Position numbers and translations under genes: made by a program. From NCBI RefSeq assembly GCF_001907695.1, contig NZ_KV880642.1:1-64000 (forward strand): 64,000 nucleotides of DNA. The letters run 5' to 3'. The DNA comes from Thalassospira sp. TSL5-1 (lineage in GTDB: Bacteria > Pseudomonadota > Alphaproteobacteria > Rhodospirillales > Thalassospiraceae). The notes under the pieces were generated by a model that saw only the letters and a program-made list of their open reading frames with translations, was not told the DNA's origin and ran no database searches. How positions within the stretch are numbered: position 1 is the first letter of the stretch; each line of letters begins with the position of its first letter. Positions 35,829 through 47,200 of the stretch are shown piece after piece.

Positions 35829-37142
35829 TCAGCTTTCGGTAAAGGCGTTTTTCTTGACCTTGACCACCGGTTCGACAAAGTAATTCAAAACGGTTTTACT
35901 GCCGGTCAGAATATTGATTTCCGCAATCATGCCCGGAACAATATCCAGCGGCTTGCCGCTGGCATCGGTCAGGCGGGAAAACACCCGCACCACCACCGGG
36001 TAAACCGGCTCCTTTGTTTCGGGCAGCTCAATGGCATCGGCGCCAATGGTTGAAAGCTCCCCATCGAGCGAGCCATAGCGGGCAAAATCATAGGCCGTCA
36101 GCTTGACCTTAACCCGCTGGCCCGGATGCAAAAAGCCGATATCGGCGGGTTTGATATGGGCTTCGACCAGAAAATCATCATCAACCGGCACAATTTCAAC
36201 AAGCGACTCACCGGGCTGGGCAACGCCGCCAATGGTGGTTTTTAAAATCTGGTTCACAATGCCATCCACCGGGGAGCGGATCTCGGACCGTTCCACCTTG
36301 CTGGCATAGGCCGGAAGGCTTTGTTCCAGTTCGGCCAGCTCCGCCGTTGCTTTGGAAAGTTCCTGCAATGCCTCCTTGCGGAAGGTTTCGTGCATGGTTT
36401 TGAACCGTTCGGCAATTTCAGCCAGCGCCAGGTTTAACCGTTCTATACGGATTTTTGCGGTCTGCTGTTTGCCCTGCAATTCGGCATGGGTGCGCTGGAG
36501 CTGAATTAGCGACAGTTTCGGTTCGATCCCGCGTTCCACCAGCGGCTGGATCATGCTGATTTCGGACTGCGAAAAAACAAGCCCTTCGGTCGCGGTATCA
36601 AGCTCGCTTTGCGCCTCGCTCATTTCCTTGATCTTCTGGCGCTTTTGCTGTTCCAAAACCGCCAGTTCGGATGCCAGTTCGGACCGGCGGCCTTCAAAAA
36701 GGCGTTGCTGGGTCAGGGTCACAGCAGGGGCGCTTTGTTCCAATCCCGGCGAAAATGCAAGGTCAGCCCCCTTGATTTCTGCCGTCAGGCGTTCAATCTG
36801 CGCCTGCAGGGCGAATTTTTTCTGTTCAAGCTGGTTATATTCGCTTTGTGAGGCCGTGGTATCAAGTACCAGCAACAAATCGCCGCGTTGTACCCGCTGC
36901 CCTTCATGCACCAGCATATCCTTGATCATGCCGCCGTGCATGGTTTGCACCTTTTGCAAATCCTGCGATGGAATAATTTTGCCCGACCCGCGTGTGACCT
37001 CGTCCACCTCGGCCACAGCGGCCCAACTGACCATGCAGGCAAGGAACAGACCAATCACACTCAACAAAGCCCAACCGGAAAAAATGGATTTGCGACCATT
37101 GATCTGGCGGATAATGGCGGCATTCAAATCACGCTTTGCCAT
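35829..37142 (-). CDS. Type I secretion membrane fusion protein (HlyD/LapC-like)
   Basis: HlyD-family adaptor of 437 aa. A short cytoplasmic tail and one membrane span (about residues 19-42) lead into the barrel segment RGSGKIIPSQDLQKVQTMHGG, a long coiled coil (about 100-275) and the beta-barrel part (HIKPADIGFLHPGQRVKVKLTAYDFARYGSLDGE). It bridges the inner-membrane ABC pump and the outer-membrane TolC protein. It is the last gene in adhesin - TolC-like - LapB-like - HlyD, and overlaps the pump gene by 14 bases. Its cargo is almost certainly the giant RTX protein. Confidence 0.92.
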   Translation of the reverse strand: MAKRDLNAAIIRQINGRKSIFSGWALLSVIGLFLACMVSWAAVAEVDEVTRGSGKIIPSQDLQKVQTMHGGMIKDMLVHEGQRVQRGDLLLVLDTTASQSEYNQLEQKKFALQAQIERLTAEIKGADLAFSPGLEQSAPAVTLTQQRLFEGRRSELASELAVLEQQKRQKIKEMSEAQSELDTATEGLVFSQSEISMIQPLVERGIEPKLSLIQLQRTHAELQGKQQTAKIRIERLNLALAEIAERFKTMHETFRKEALQELSKATAELAELEQSLPAYASKVERSEIRSPVDGIVNQILKTTIGGVAQPGESLVEIVPVDDDFLVEAHIKPADIGFLHPGQRVKVKLTAYDFARYGSLDGELSTIGADAIELPETKEPVYPVVVRVFSRLTDASGKPLDIVPGMIAEINILTGSKTVLNYFVEPVVKVKKNAFTES

Positions 37143-39588
37143 TGCCGGTCTCCTTTTCTTCCATCATCGCGGTGTCTTCTCCCGCAACTCTGTGGCGCAC
37201 AATTCTGGCGAAGGGACGACGTTTTGTTGCACCAGAATTTATCGCCGTCACAGAAGCCGGTTTGTCTTCAGACGAGGCGTCTTCACCGGGGCGCGGGGAT
37301 GAACTTTCTGCGCCATCTGTTGTTGGCGGTTCTGGCTTGTCATTATCATCTGTGGCCCCCGCCGCTGCCGGGGCCTGTTTATTGACAATCGATTTGGGGC
37401 CACGCGCCACCACCGCCCCGGCATCAAGCACCAGCACCGTATCAACCAGATCCAGCATACTGGGCCGGTGGGTGACAACCAGAATGGTTTGGTCCTTGGC
37501 TTCTGCACGCAGGCGGTTCACCACCAGTTGTTCGGTTTGCATGTCCATCATGCTGGTGGGTTCGTCCATCAGCAAAACCGGGGGTGCCCCCACCAGCCCG
37601 CGTGCCAGCGAAATGGATTGCCGCTGCCCGCCCGACAGGCCCTCGCCACGTTCCTGGATCATCAAATCATAGCCACTAGGGTGGCGGCTGATAAAATCAT
37701 GCGCCCCGGAAAGGCTGGCTGCGCGCAAAATTTCTTCGTCATTGGGGCGAAAGGCCCCGACCGAGATATTCTGTTTTACCGTGCCGGAAAAAAGCCAGGC
37801 ATCCTGCAACACTGCTGAAATATTGGCCCGCAAATCTGCCGGGTCGATCTGGCGAATGTCGGTGCCATCAATCAGGATCGATCCGCTATCAGGTTCATAA
37901 AGCCCCAGCATCAGCCGCAAAATCGTGCTTTTACCCGATCCTATCCGCCCCAGAAGGGCGATTTTCTCGCCCGGTTCAATCACAAACGATACATCGCGCA
38001 GGGCCGCGACATTTTGCCCGGGATAGGAAAAATTGACATTCTGAAATTCAATCCGCCCCGCGAGGCGCGGACGCGACAAATAATGCCGCCCATCCTGGCG
38101 TTCGGTAGATTGTTTCATCAACCCGTTCAAATTGCGATAAGATGTCCGCACCTGGTTTAGCCGTGTTAGCGTTTGTGCAATTTGCCCCAGCGGGGCCAAT
38201 GCCCGCCCCACAAGGATCACGGAACCGACAAGCGCACCCATCGAGGTTTCGCCCGCCGCAATCAGGAAAACGCCAAACACGACAATGCCAATTTGCGAAA
38301 TCTGCTGAGCTGATGCCGTCATATTCACAACCATATGTGAAATACGGCGGCTGCGCGCGCCCACACCGGCCTGGAATTTCAGGCTGTCTTTCCAGCGTTG
38401 GCGCATCAGGCGGGCCGCGCCCGATGTTTTTACCGTTTCCAGCCCGGATATGGTTTCCACCAGCACGCCCTGCTTGGTCTGCCCTTCTTCAAAGGCGGAC
38501 TGGGCATAACGCGCCAACAGGGGCTGCACGGCAATGCCCAGAATGATGATGGTCGGCACCGCAATGGCCGGGACCAGCACCAGCGGCCCACCAATGCCGT
38601 AAATAACAAACAAAAACAGCACGATGAACGGAATATCCACCAGCGCGACCAGCGAGGCGGAGGTAAAAAATTCGCGCAATGTTTCAAATTCGCGCAGGGT
38701 ATTGGCAAATGCCCCCGATGACCCGCGCCGATCCTTCATTTGCATTTCCAGCAAATGATCAAAAATCTCGCTGCCAATTTCTTGATCGGCCTTTATCCCT
38801 GCCCGGTCGATAAAATGCGCGCGCAGCATCTTGATGATGAAATCAAAACAAATGGCAAAACCGACGCCGACCGTCATTGCAATCAGCGAATCAATCGCCT
38901 CGTTGGGGAGGATGCGGTCATAAACCACCATCGTAAATAGCGAGACCGTCAGGCTTAAAAAGTTGGTCAGGGCGGCGGCAATAATCACCTGAAAATAGAT
39001 CGGTTTGTTTTTACCCAGCGCCGACCAGAACCAGTGCCGACCCCGTTTTTCCAATTGATGGTCTACATGGCGGCTTTCGCGAAAATAGGGGCGCACGGCA
39101 ATGCCAAGGCCGCTAAACACCCCGCGCAAATCGGCAACCGACATCATCACTGGCGCATCGCCATAATCCGGGTCATACACCGCCAGCTTGTGCGGGCCTT
39201 CGCGGCTGACAATCACAACAACCTTGCCGTCATCCAGAAAGGCTGCAACCGGCAGGGTTGTGTGGGTCAGGGTTTCAAGTTTCACATCACCCGCAATGCA
39301 GGCCAGCCCGACCTTGCGCGCCATCTCGGCAAAGCCTTGCGGGCCGGTTTCCTGCATGCCATCGGCCAGATTGCGGAAATGATTGACCGTGACCGACATG
39401 TCGTAATGGCGGCATAAATAAACCAGACACTGTTCAACATAATCGACCCGGTTTGGCGCTGCCCCTGCCCCTGCCCCTGCCGGAGATGACGCAGCACTTT
39501 CGCTGTGTACATCATCTTGCACATCATCCGTCGCATCCTGTTTGGATGTACCTGTTACCGGCTTTAAACGACCTAGCGATTGGTTCAT
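37129..39588 (-). CDS. Type I secretion ABC pump with C39-like domain (LapB-like)
   Basis: An 819-residue ABC exporter. Residues ~45-170 form a C39-peptidase-like domain, which in RTX exporters binds rather than cuts the substrate; here VEQCLVYLCRHYDMSV and the HKLAVYDPDYG stretch stand for it. The transmembrane domain spans ~200-480. The ATPase part has Walker A LLGRIGSGKSTILRLMLG, signature GLSGGQRQSISLARGL and Walker B LLMDEPTSMMD. A ~90-residue acidic/proline-rich C-terminal tail (PEPPTTDGAESSSPRPGED) is longer than usual. The TolC-like gene precedes it with an ATGA overlap. It resembles Pseudomonas LapB, matching a giant adhesin. Confidence 0.9.
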   Translation of the reverse strand: MNQSLGRLKPVTGTSKQDATDDVQDDVHSESAASSPAGAGAGAAPNRVDYVEQCLVYLCRHYDMSVTVNHFRNLADGMQETGPQGFAEMARKVGLACIAGDVKLETLTHTTLPVAAFLDDGKVVVIVSREGPHKLAVYDPDYGDAPVMMSVADLRGVFSGLGIAVRPYFRESRHVDHQLEKRGRHWFWSALGKNKPIYFQVIIAAALTNFLSLTVSLFTMVVYDRILPNEAIDSLIAMTVGVGFAICFDFIIKMLRAHFIDRAGIKADQEIGSEIFDHLLEMQMKDRRGSSGAFANTLREFETLREFFTSASLVALVDIPFIVLFLFVIYGIGGPLVLVPAIAVPTIIILGIAVQPLLARYAQSAFEEGQTKQGVLVETISGLETVKTSGAARLMRQRWKDSLKFQAGVGARSRRISHMVVNMTASAQQISQIGIVVFGVFLIAAGETSMGALVGSVILVGRALAPLGQIAQTLTRLNQVRTSYRNLNGLMKQSTERQDGRHYLSRPRLAGRIEFQNVNFSYPGQNVAALRDVSFVIEPGEKIALLGRIGSGKSTILRLMLGLYEPDSGSILIDGTDIRQIDPADLRANISAVLQDAWLFSGTVKQNISVGAFRPNDEEILRAASLSGAHDFISRHPSGYDLMIQERGEGLSGGQRQSISLARGLVGAPPVLLMDEPTSMMDMQTEQLVVNRLRAEAKDQTILVVTHRPSMLDLVDTVLVLDAGAVVARGPKSIVNKQAPAAAGATDDNDKPEPPTTDGAESSSPRPGEDASSEDKPASVTAINSGATKRRPFARIVRHRVAGEDTAMMEEKETGNGKA

Positions 39589-41117
39589 TGCATCCCCCAG
39601 CCAAAATCTTCCAGACCGAAACGGGGCAACAGCTCGCCGGTCAGGGACAACAACACATAGCGCGACAGGTCCGCCATCACGCGGGCATCAATCAGGGCAC
39701 TGGCGGTCTGGTAAAATTCGCGCTGGCTATCCAGCACATCGACCAGATCCCGCCGCCCGATTGAAAACAGATCCAGATAGGTCAGGAAGGTTTCTTTCTC
39801 GGCCCGGGCGGCCAATGACAGGGCATGCAGGCGCTGTTCGCGGGTGGCAATATCGCTAAGAGAGCTGGCAATCTGGCGTTCCAGTTCCAGGCGCGACTGG
39901 CGTTCGCGTTCTTTGGCCTGCGACAAACGGTTTGATGCCCGGCTTTCGCGGGCCTGGTCGCTGCCGCCGTCAAACAGATTATAGCTAAAGCGCACATAAA
40001 ACCGCATTTCATTGTCGCTGCCACGCGGTTCGGACAGGTCATATTGCCGCCCTTCCACCACCACCGAAACCTTGGGGTACCAGGCCGCCTTGCTGGCATC
40101 ATATTCAAAGGAGGCCGCCCGTGTGCCCGCCTCGCTTTGCGCAAGGGTCGGGTTGTGACCCAGCGCATATTGCAGGGCGCTCTCGGCATTTTGGGGAATA
40201 TCGGGAATGTAATCCGGCCGGGTCCTATGGGTCGGCATATCGCCAAAAACTTCCTTATAGCTGGCGCGCATCCGCGCCAACTCACCGGTCAGTTCGGTCA
40301 AATTGGCATTGGCTTCTGCCAGGCGGCCTTCGGTGCGATACACATCTGCCGTTGTGCCCGCCCCGCCCGCGGCACGGTCATTGACACTTTTGAAAATCAG
40401 TTCATGCCGGTTCCGATTATCAATCGCCAGCAACACCTTGGTTTGCAGGCGGACAATATCAAAATAGGCCGAAATCGCCCGCAGGCAAAATTGCTGGGCG
40501 GTGTCGCGGGCGGCATGTTTGCTGCCGGTGACATTCTCGCGCGCCGCATCAATGCGGTTAAAGGTTTCACCGGCATCATATAAAAGCTGGCTGACTGATA
40601 ACACCCCGTCCGGGTCGTTATCCGCCCCTGCCCGGTTATCAGCCCGCGAAACGTTATATCCCCCCTCCAGGGCAAAATCGACCTGCGGGTACAGCGCGCC
40701 ATCTGCTTCATTCAGGCTGTCATTTGCCTGGCGGGCGCCATAAAGGGTGCTTTGGATTGAGGGATGCGTCTCTACTGCCTGGCGCACCTTGGCAACAAAA
40801 TCATCCGGTTGGTCCGATGGTGTTTGTAAATTGCTTTTTTCCCCGTTTTCGGCAGAAGCCGCCCCAGGCTGCTGCAAAAAACCATTCACCAGCCGTTCAG
40901 ACCCATTCATGCTTTTGGCAATTTCACGAAAAAGCGGCGTCATCGCCGTGCTACCGGCAGCATCCTCGCCAATTTTGCGTGCCTTTTCCTCCTGTACCGC
41001 GATCGCAGCAGGGTTAGCCCCGCTTTCCCCGGCAGGGGCAGCGAGCAGGGTGGCCGACCATAAAATTGTGCCGATCATCCCCATCATCAGCACCAAACAG
41101 GCAAGTTTATTTTCCAT
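39585..41117 (-). CDS. Type I secretion outer-membrane channel (TolC/LapE-like)
   Basis: Outer-membrane efflux protein of 510 aa. A signal peptide (about residues 1-27, ending in TLLAAPA) is followed by a ~70-residue linker, then the TolC repeats (VRQAVETHPSIQSTLYGA and the matching second half ALQYALGHNPTLAQSEAGTRAA). The C-terminal SIGRRDLVDVLDSQREFYQTAS is the classic type I secretion TolC signature. It completes the secretion channel. It begins 108 bases after the adhesin gene and shares its strand. Confidence 0.91.
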   Translation of the reverse strand: MENKLACLVLMMGMIGTILWSATLLAAPAGESGANPAAIAVQEEKARKIGEDAAGSTAMTPLFREIAKSMNGSERLVNGFLQQPGAASAENGEKSNLQTPSDQPDDFVAKVRQAVETHPSIQSTLYGARQANDSLNEADGALYPQVDFALEGGYNVSRADNRAGADNDPDGVLSVSQLLYDAGETFNRIDAARENVTGSKHAARDTAQQFCLRAISAYFDIVRLQTKVLLAIDNRNRHELIFKSVNDRAAGGAGTTADVYRTEGRLAEANANLTELTGELARMRASYKEVFGDMPTHRTRPDYIPDIPQNAESALQYALGHNPTLAQSEAGTRAASFEYDASKAAWYPKVSVVVEGRQYDLSEPRGSDNEMRFYVRFSYNLFDGGSDQARESRASNRLSQAKERERQSRLELERQIASSLSDIATREQRLHALSLAARAEKETFLTYLDLFSIGRRDLVDVLDSQREFYQTASALIDARVMADLSRYVLLSLTGELLPRFGLEDFGWGMQ

Positions 41118-41167
41118 CCCGGGTAAAATACCAATTCTGTCTGAGTTACAGGCAAAGACTGTTCGTC

Positions 41168-41218
41168 CCCGAAAATGACAGGGGGCAAGAATACCACCCC
41201 CTGCCCCCCAATTTCGGG
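41168..41218 (-). other. Nested stem-loop between the adhesin and secretion genes
   Basis: An inner stem (CAGGGGG with CCCCCTG) sits inside an outer stem (CCCGAAAAT with ATTTCGGG, one mismatch). It lies just after the adhesin stop on the minus strand. No T-run follows, so it may be a partial terminator or RNA-processing site that uncouples adhesin and exporter levels. Confidence 0.55.
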
Positions 41219-41225
41219 TCCGGCC

Positions 41226-44200
41226 TTATGTTTCCGAATAGAAAAGATCTGAAACGCTGGCAGTGTTGATGTCGCCAGTAATCCCCGTCACATTGATAAA
41301 CAGGTCTTCGGACATGTTAACGGCCCCATCTCCGTTATCGACAACCAGATATGTTCGGTCTTCAACACTGTCGGTCGCCTGGACAAACATTGCCGCCCCG
41401 TTACCGATCTCAAGCCCTGAAAACATGCTTTCGTCAAAGGTGGTGACAGAGACTGAATCGCCCACCGAGACCCCGGTCGGAACGATGTGCCCGCCGCCCA
41501 AGGCAAACAAATCGAACTTGTCTTCGCCAATTACAAAGTCGGTAATCACATCGGTCATGGAAGCAATACTGTCGGATGCCACACTTGCCGTATCTTCAAC
41601 ACCATTGTCGGATTCCGAACCGGCCTGATAGGCGGCAATGGAATGGCCGTTTATCGCCTCGTCAGACGCAACAAAAAGGTTGGTGTCATCCTCGACCCCG
41701 ACGGTGTATCCATAACTGCGCAAACTGTCGGCAAAGCGGGAAATGATGTCCGAAAGGGTATCATTTTCCTGCACCGGCTGGGTCAGGGTGAAGTCGTCAA
41801 TCGCCAGCACGAAGGTACCGTGATCGGTCAGGGACGAAACGGAATTACCAAAATCCTCGAAATCAAAGATCACAGCGTCAAAGGTATCATTCTCGCCCTG
41901 TGCCGGGTCGATATAGGACGAATTTGGTCCCAGATCGCCCAGGAAGGTGGCATCAAAACTGAAACTGGACCCGACTTCCTTGCCGACAAATTCAATCGCA
42001 CCGCCATTTACCGTTATGCTGTCAAAGAAGGTTGCATTGACATCCCCATCGGCGCGGGCGCTCGCGGCATCCTGCGCCTTGATTTCGTCGATAAAGTCCT
42101 GGATGCTTTTGGCCGCATTCCCCGCCGTAACGGCCGTTGAAACATAGGTTGTTTCGGTTCCGCCACCACTTGCCGTAATGGTCAGCACGGCCGAGAGGAA
42201 GCTGCCTGCAACATAATCCGCATCATCAGTTGAAAGGGTCAGCGTCCCGGTTTGGGCCGTGCCGGAATCAGCGGCAACATCCACATTAAAGCTGTCGCCA
42301 GCATCGGTTTCGATAAATACCGACCCGCTTGTGGCGCGAATGGTGCCGGAATGATCAAAATCAACCGTTTCCCCCTGCGGGATGTGCAGGAACAGACGAT
42401 CAGGCAGGTTTTCGCTATCACCATCCGTATCAAGGGCAACGGCATCCACCACATCAGCATTTTCATCCAATGTATAGGCAGCTTCAGCCCTGGCAGAAAT
42501 CTGAGTGGCAAGCTGGAACAGCAGGCTGCCCGGGGTGTCCCCGTCGCTCATCTGAACCTGAAAAACCTCATCCCCCACCGTCAGGCGCAGGAAGTCGCCC
42601 GGTTCCGGCATGGTGGTATCGGTAAAGCTGAAAGCAAACAGATCTTCCGAGGTCGGCTGCTGGCTATAGGCATCCCCCTGGGCATAGGTTTTCGCATCAA
42701 CCGTTACATTGGCATCCACACCGGCAATTTGCAAAACACCGTCCTGCACCCGGGCATGATAATTATGCCCGCTGTCACTATTGATCACGCTGGCAATGTC
42801 GGACAAAACGCTGTCGATTGAGGTTTCACTTTCATCGGCACGCGCGCCATAGGCATAACCGTCAATCACCACCTCGAAGTAATCACCCTGAGCCGGTGTG
42901 TAATCCGGATATTCAACGGTCACGGCATCGCCGCCCAGGCTCATGGCAAATATATCGTTGCCCGCCCCGCCAGACATCACATCGGCACCGCTGCCTCCCG
43001 TCAGGTAATCATCGCCGCCATTGCCGATCAGGGTATCGTCGCCGTTTCCACCCTCGAGGGTGTCATTCCCGGCACCGCCCATCATGGTATCGTTGCCGTT
43101 AAAGCCGCCATAATCGCCATCCACGGGGTCATTGCGCACTTCACCTTCAACAATCAGGCTTTGTTCCGATGTCAATTCCGACCCGTCGATAACGACATCA
43201 TTGGTGAAGGGGACATCAACATCATTATTATCATAGACGCGACTGACCACCGAAATATCGCCAACTGTACCATCCATATTGGCATCTGCGCTCGATGCCA
43301 GTCCGGCACCGATTTTCAACACATTGCCCGGTGCATCATCGCGCAATTCAATGCGGTCAATATGGGTGATGGTCACATTGCCATCACTCAGCGCCTGATC
43401 GCTCAGGTCGTAACTGCCCGCTGCGGAAAGCAGCAAACGGTCATTTGTCGCGGCTTCCAGGGTGCCATCAATCATCAAACCCGCCGCAAGGGCCGCCGTT
43501 GTGATGTAAAACCGGTCCCGTCCGGTGCCGCCAATCAGGGTGTCGGAACCGCCGTTATAATAAATCCGGTCATCGCCAGCCCCGCCATTAATGGTGTCAT
43601 TTCCCAAGCCCCCGCGAATGCGATCATCACCGGAAAAACCGCCATATGCCAGGCTGGTTTCATCATCGATCAGAATTTCACCCTGAAAATGAATGGACTG
43701 ACTGGCCGAGAGATTGCGGGCATCCACAGTCACACCGGCGGTCATGGGAACATCGGTTTCGGTCTCCCCGTCCACAACGCTGGCACGCGAGACGATCTGG
43801 ATATCGCCCAGGATGCCATCGCCATTGGCATCTGCCGTGGAAACAACGCCATCCCCCAACACCAGTTCATAGCCGGACGCATTATCGCGAAATTCAATGC
43901 GGTCAATCTGGGCGATCTGGATATTGTGATTTCCGAGGTTGCTATCGCTCAGGTCATAAGCTGAGGCCTGAGCGAAAATCAGACGATCATTAGTATCGGC
44001 CTCTGCCGTGCCCAACACGTCATTATCAACGTCGTAATCGCCGCCAACAATGATGCTGCCATCCGTAAGGTCACTGGCCTGGTCGATATAAAGCCGGTCG
44101 GTTCCAGCACCGCCGATGAGGGTATCCACGCCGGCACCGCCATGAATACGGTCCGATCCATTGCCGCCAAACAGCACATCATCGCCATCATTACCGTTCA

Positions 44201-47200
44201 TGCGGTCATCGCCATCGCCTGCGGCAATGAAATCTCCACCGGCACCGCCCAGGATCGTATCATCACCGCTAAAGCCACCATAGGTTTCAAGGCCTGTATC
44301 TGCGTCGTTCTGTCCAACATGAACGTCGCCATCAAACTGCAAAGAGTCTGTTCCTTCCAGCGCAGTCCCATCGACAAAAATGCCGTTGGTGATGGGCGAT
44401 GATGTCAGGCCGATCTGGCTTTCATTATCCACATAAACGCGGCTGGTAATGCGAATGTCACCTGTGTTGCCATCACCATTGGCATCCGCCGTACTTGCCA
44501 GATCATGGTCCAGAACAAGTTCCAGCCCTGCAGCGTCCTGCGCAATATCGATACGGTCAATATTACTAACCGTGACATTGTTGAAATCGACATTGCCTCC
44601 TTCGGCCAGATCAAGGATCAGCCTGTCATTGGAAACCTTGGCACCTTCGGTCGATGATCCACCGTTCCCGTCAATTACCGAGCCAACAGCATCGGTAACG
44701 TTGGTGATATAGAAACGGTCGGCACCGGCACCGCCAATCAGGGTATTAATCCCATTGCCTGCATAAAGCCGGTCATCACCATCGCCCCCATCGAGGTAAT
44801 CGTTGCCGTCCTCGCCATACAGCCGGTCATTGCCCGCCCCGCCAAACAGGGTATCGTTACCCGCGCCGCCATAAACGGTGTCATTACCGCTAAAGCCACC
44901 ATAGGTTTCAAGGCCGGTATTGGCGTCGTTCTGTCCAACATGAACTTCGCCGTCAAAAAACAGGCTGTCGGTCGCTTCCAGCCCACGGCCATCGACAATA
45001 ATGTCATTGGAAATCGCCGATGCCGTCACGCCGATTTCACTTTCGTTATCCACATATACGCGACTGTTAACGCGAATATCGCCAAGAATATCGTCCTGGT
45101 TATTATCCGCCGTCGATGCCAGGGCATGATCCAGCGTGATGGTCAGCCCGGCGACATCTGATCCAACATCAATTCGGTCGATACCGGCAATTTGCACATT
45201 GCTGGCTGTCAGATCAACCGCCTGCGCTCCCCCGCTATCGGCAAGCTGAACAATCAGCCGGTCCTGCCCGGTATTGCCCACCGATGTGCCATCGCCAGAA
45301 AGTGTAAGGCCATTGGCAAGGTCCGCCGCCGAGGTCAGATAGAAGCGGTCCTTCCCATCGCCGCCGATCAGGGTATCGCCATCCCCATCAATAAAGAAGC
45401 GGTCATCGCCCGCCCCCCCCATCAGGGTATCAACACCGGCACCACCCGTCAGGGTGTCATTGCCCTCTTCACCCAGCAGAACGTCATTTCCGCTGTCCCC
45501 GGCAAGCGAATCATTCCCTTCACCGCCCATCAGCGTATCATTGCCGGTTCCGCCAGTAATGGTGTCGTTACCGCCATAGCCAAAGAATGCACCACCTGCA
45601 TCACCGTTATCGAGAATATCGGCACCGGACGACCCCATAATGGTGCCATCAATCAATTCACCAATTGCAACATCCGACAGTGCAGCTTCAAGGTTGGTGG
45701 CAAAATTGTCGTTATAGGCAACAAGGGCATCATAGGCGGCATCCTGAAAGTTGCCGTTGCCGTCAAACAAATCATTGATCAGATCTGCCAGGGTAGAACC
45801 CGCTGCCGACTGAATTTTAATCGCGGAAATCAGCAGGGACAGGGCATCAATATCGGTCGGGTTTTGAAGTTCTGATGATGTTGGCTGCAACTGGTCAAGC
45901 GCACTGATGGTATTGCCCACCAGTTCGGCAATTTCGGCAAACACCGTACTTAAAGGAATGTTATTACTGCCAACTGTCTGGCTACCATCAAAGTTTTCGC
46001 TGCCAACAATGGCATTGCCAGTCGCGGTAATCAGGTCGGTCAGAACCGTTCCATTGGTCCAGTCAACTTCTGTCCCATTTTCGATGGCGGCGGCAATCTG
46101 GCGCATGATTACTTGCGAGATTTCGCCAAGGCTGGACTCATCCCCGCCATTGTGCAACACGGGCTGCAACGCCTTGGCAAGTTCGCTGGTGACGACCAGA
46201 ACTTCGGTTGCCGCAATTTGCAAGGACGCGGCATTTGCCTTTTCGGCAGCCGTGGCACTGTCCGACGTTATTGTCGCGACGGGATCTGTCGTTAACAAGT
46301 TGGTTCCAGAAAGCGCCGTTGCATCCAGGCCAAAACCGGCAATCACGTCGCTTTGGGCGGCCGCACTATCGGCAGCGGCATCGCTGGCAACAAGATGGTG
46401 CATAACCGCGGTTAGACCGGTGGCAACGGTGGCATTTTGCCCGGCAGAAACCAGCAACTCCCCGTCAAAGGACTGACCGGTCGTAAGATCGGTCCCGCCG
46501 GTGATGCGCACGGCGACATCTTCGGGCAGAATGCCGGTAAACTGGAAATTGCTGATGCTGTAATGACCGTTTTCATCGGTCGTCCAGGTCTGCTGACCTA
46601 CCTGATTGCCATTTCCATCCACCAGCATGACGGTGGCATTGGCAAGATATCCATCAAGCGCAACACCGCTTTCATTGTAGGTCACACTGGACTGATATTC
46701 GACATCACCGCTCAGCCCGGACTGATCAATTGTTGTGCCTTCCGGGATCGCCACGATAACATTGCCGCTGCCATTGGCGGAGAAATTGATGGTCAGTCCA
46801 TCCACATCCTCGGCCTGAATGATGACATTTCCGGCCCCGTTCACCTCGATTTCATCAATGCCATTCAGGTCAAGCTCACCGATTGTAAGATCGCCATTTG
46901 TGGTATCAAACACCAGCTTTACGGTAGTGCCCGAAAGCGTGCTGAAATCATAATCACCACTTTCAGCAACCGTCACATTGACGTCACCGGTTGCATTAAT
47001 CGCCACATTTTTCCCGGCAATATCCTCATAGGTCAGATTGACAGCGGAGGTATCGCTCTCGCTAACCGTGATGGAAATAGTACCGGTCTCAGAGGAAAGT
47101 TTTGCCAAATCGCTGGCGACATTCGCACTGCTGGCATCGCTTAGGGTAATATTGCCGGTGCCGGTAGCGGCAAGCCCGCCAAGCTTGCCCAGGTCCGTTT

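Noticed and set aside
42965..45640. CRISPR-like array from regularly spaced repeats
   Set aside because: The repeats are in frame, encode RTX nonapeptides and lack unique spacers.
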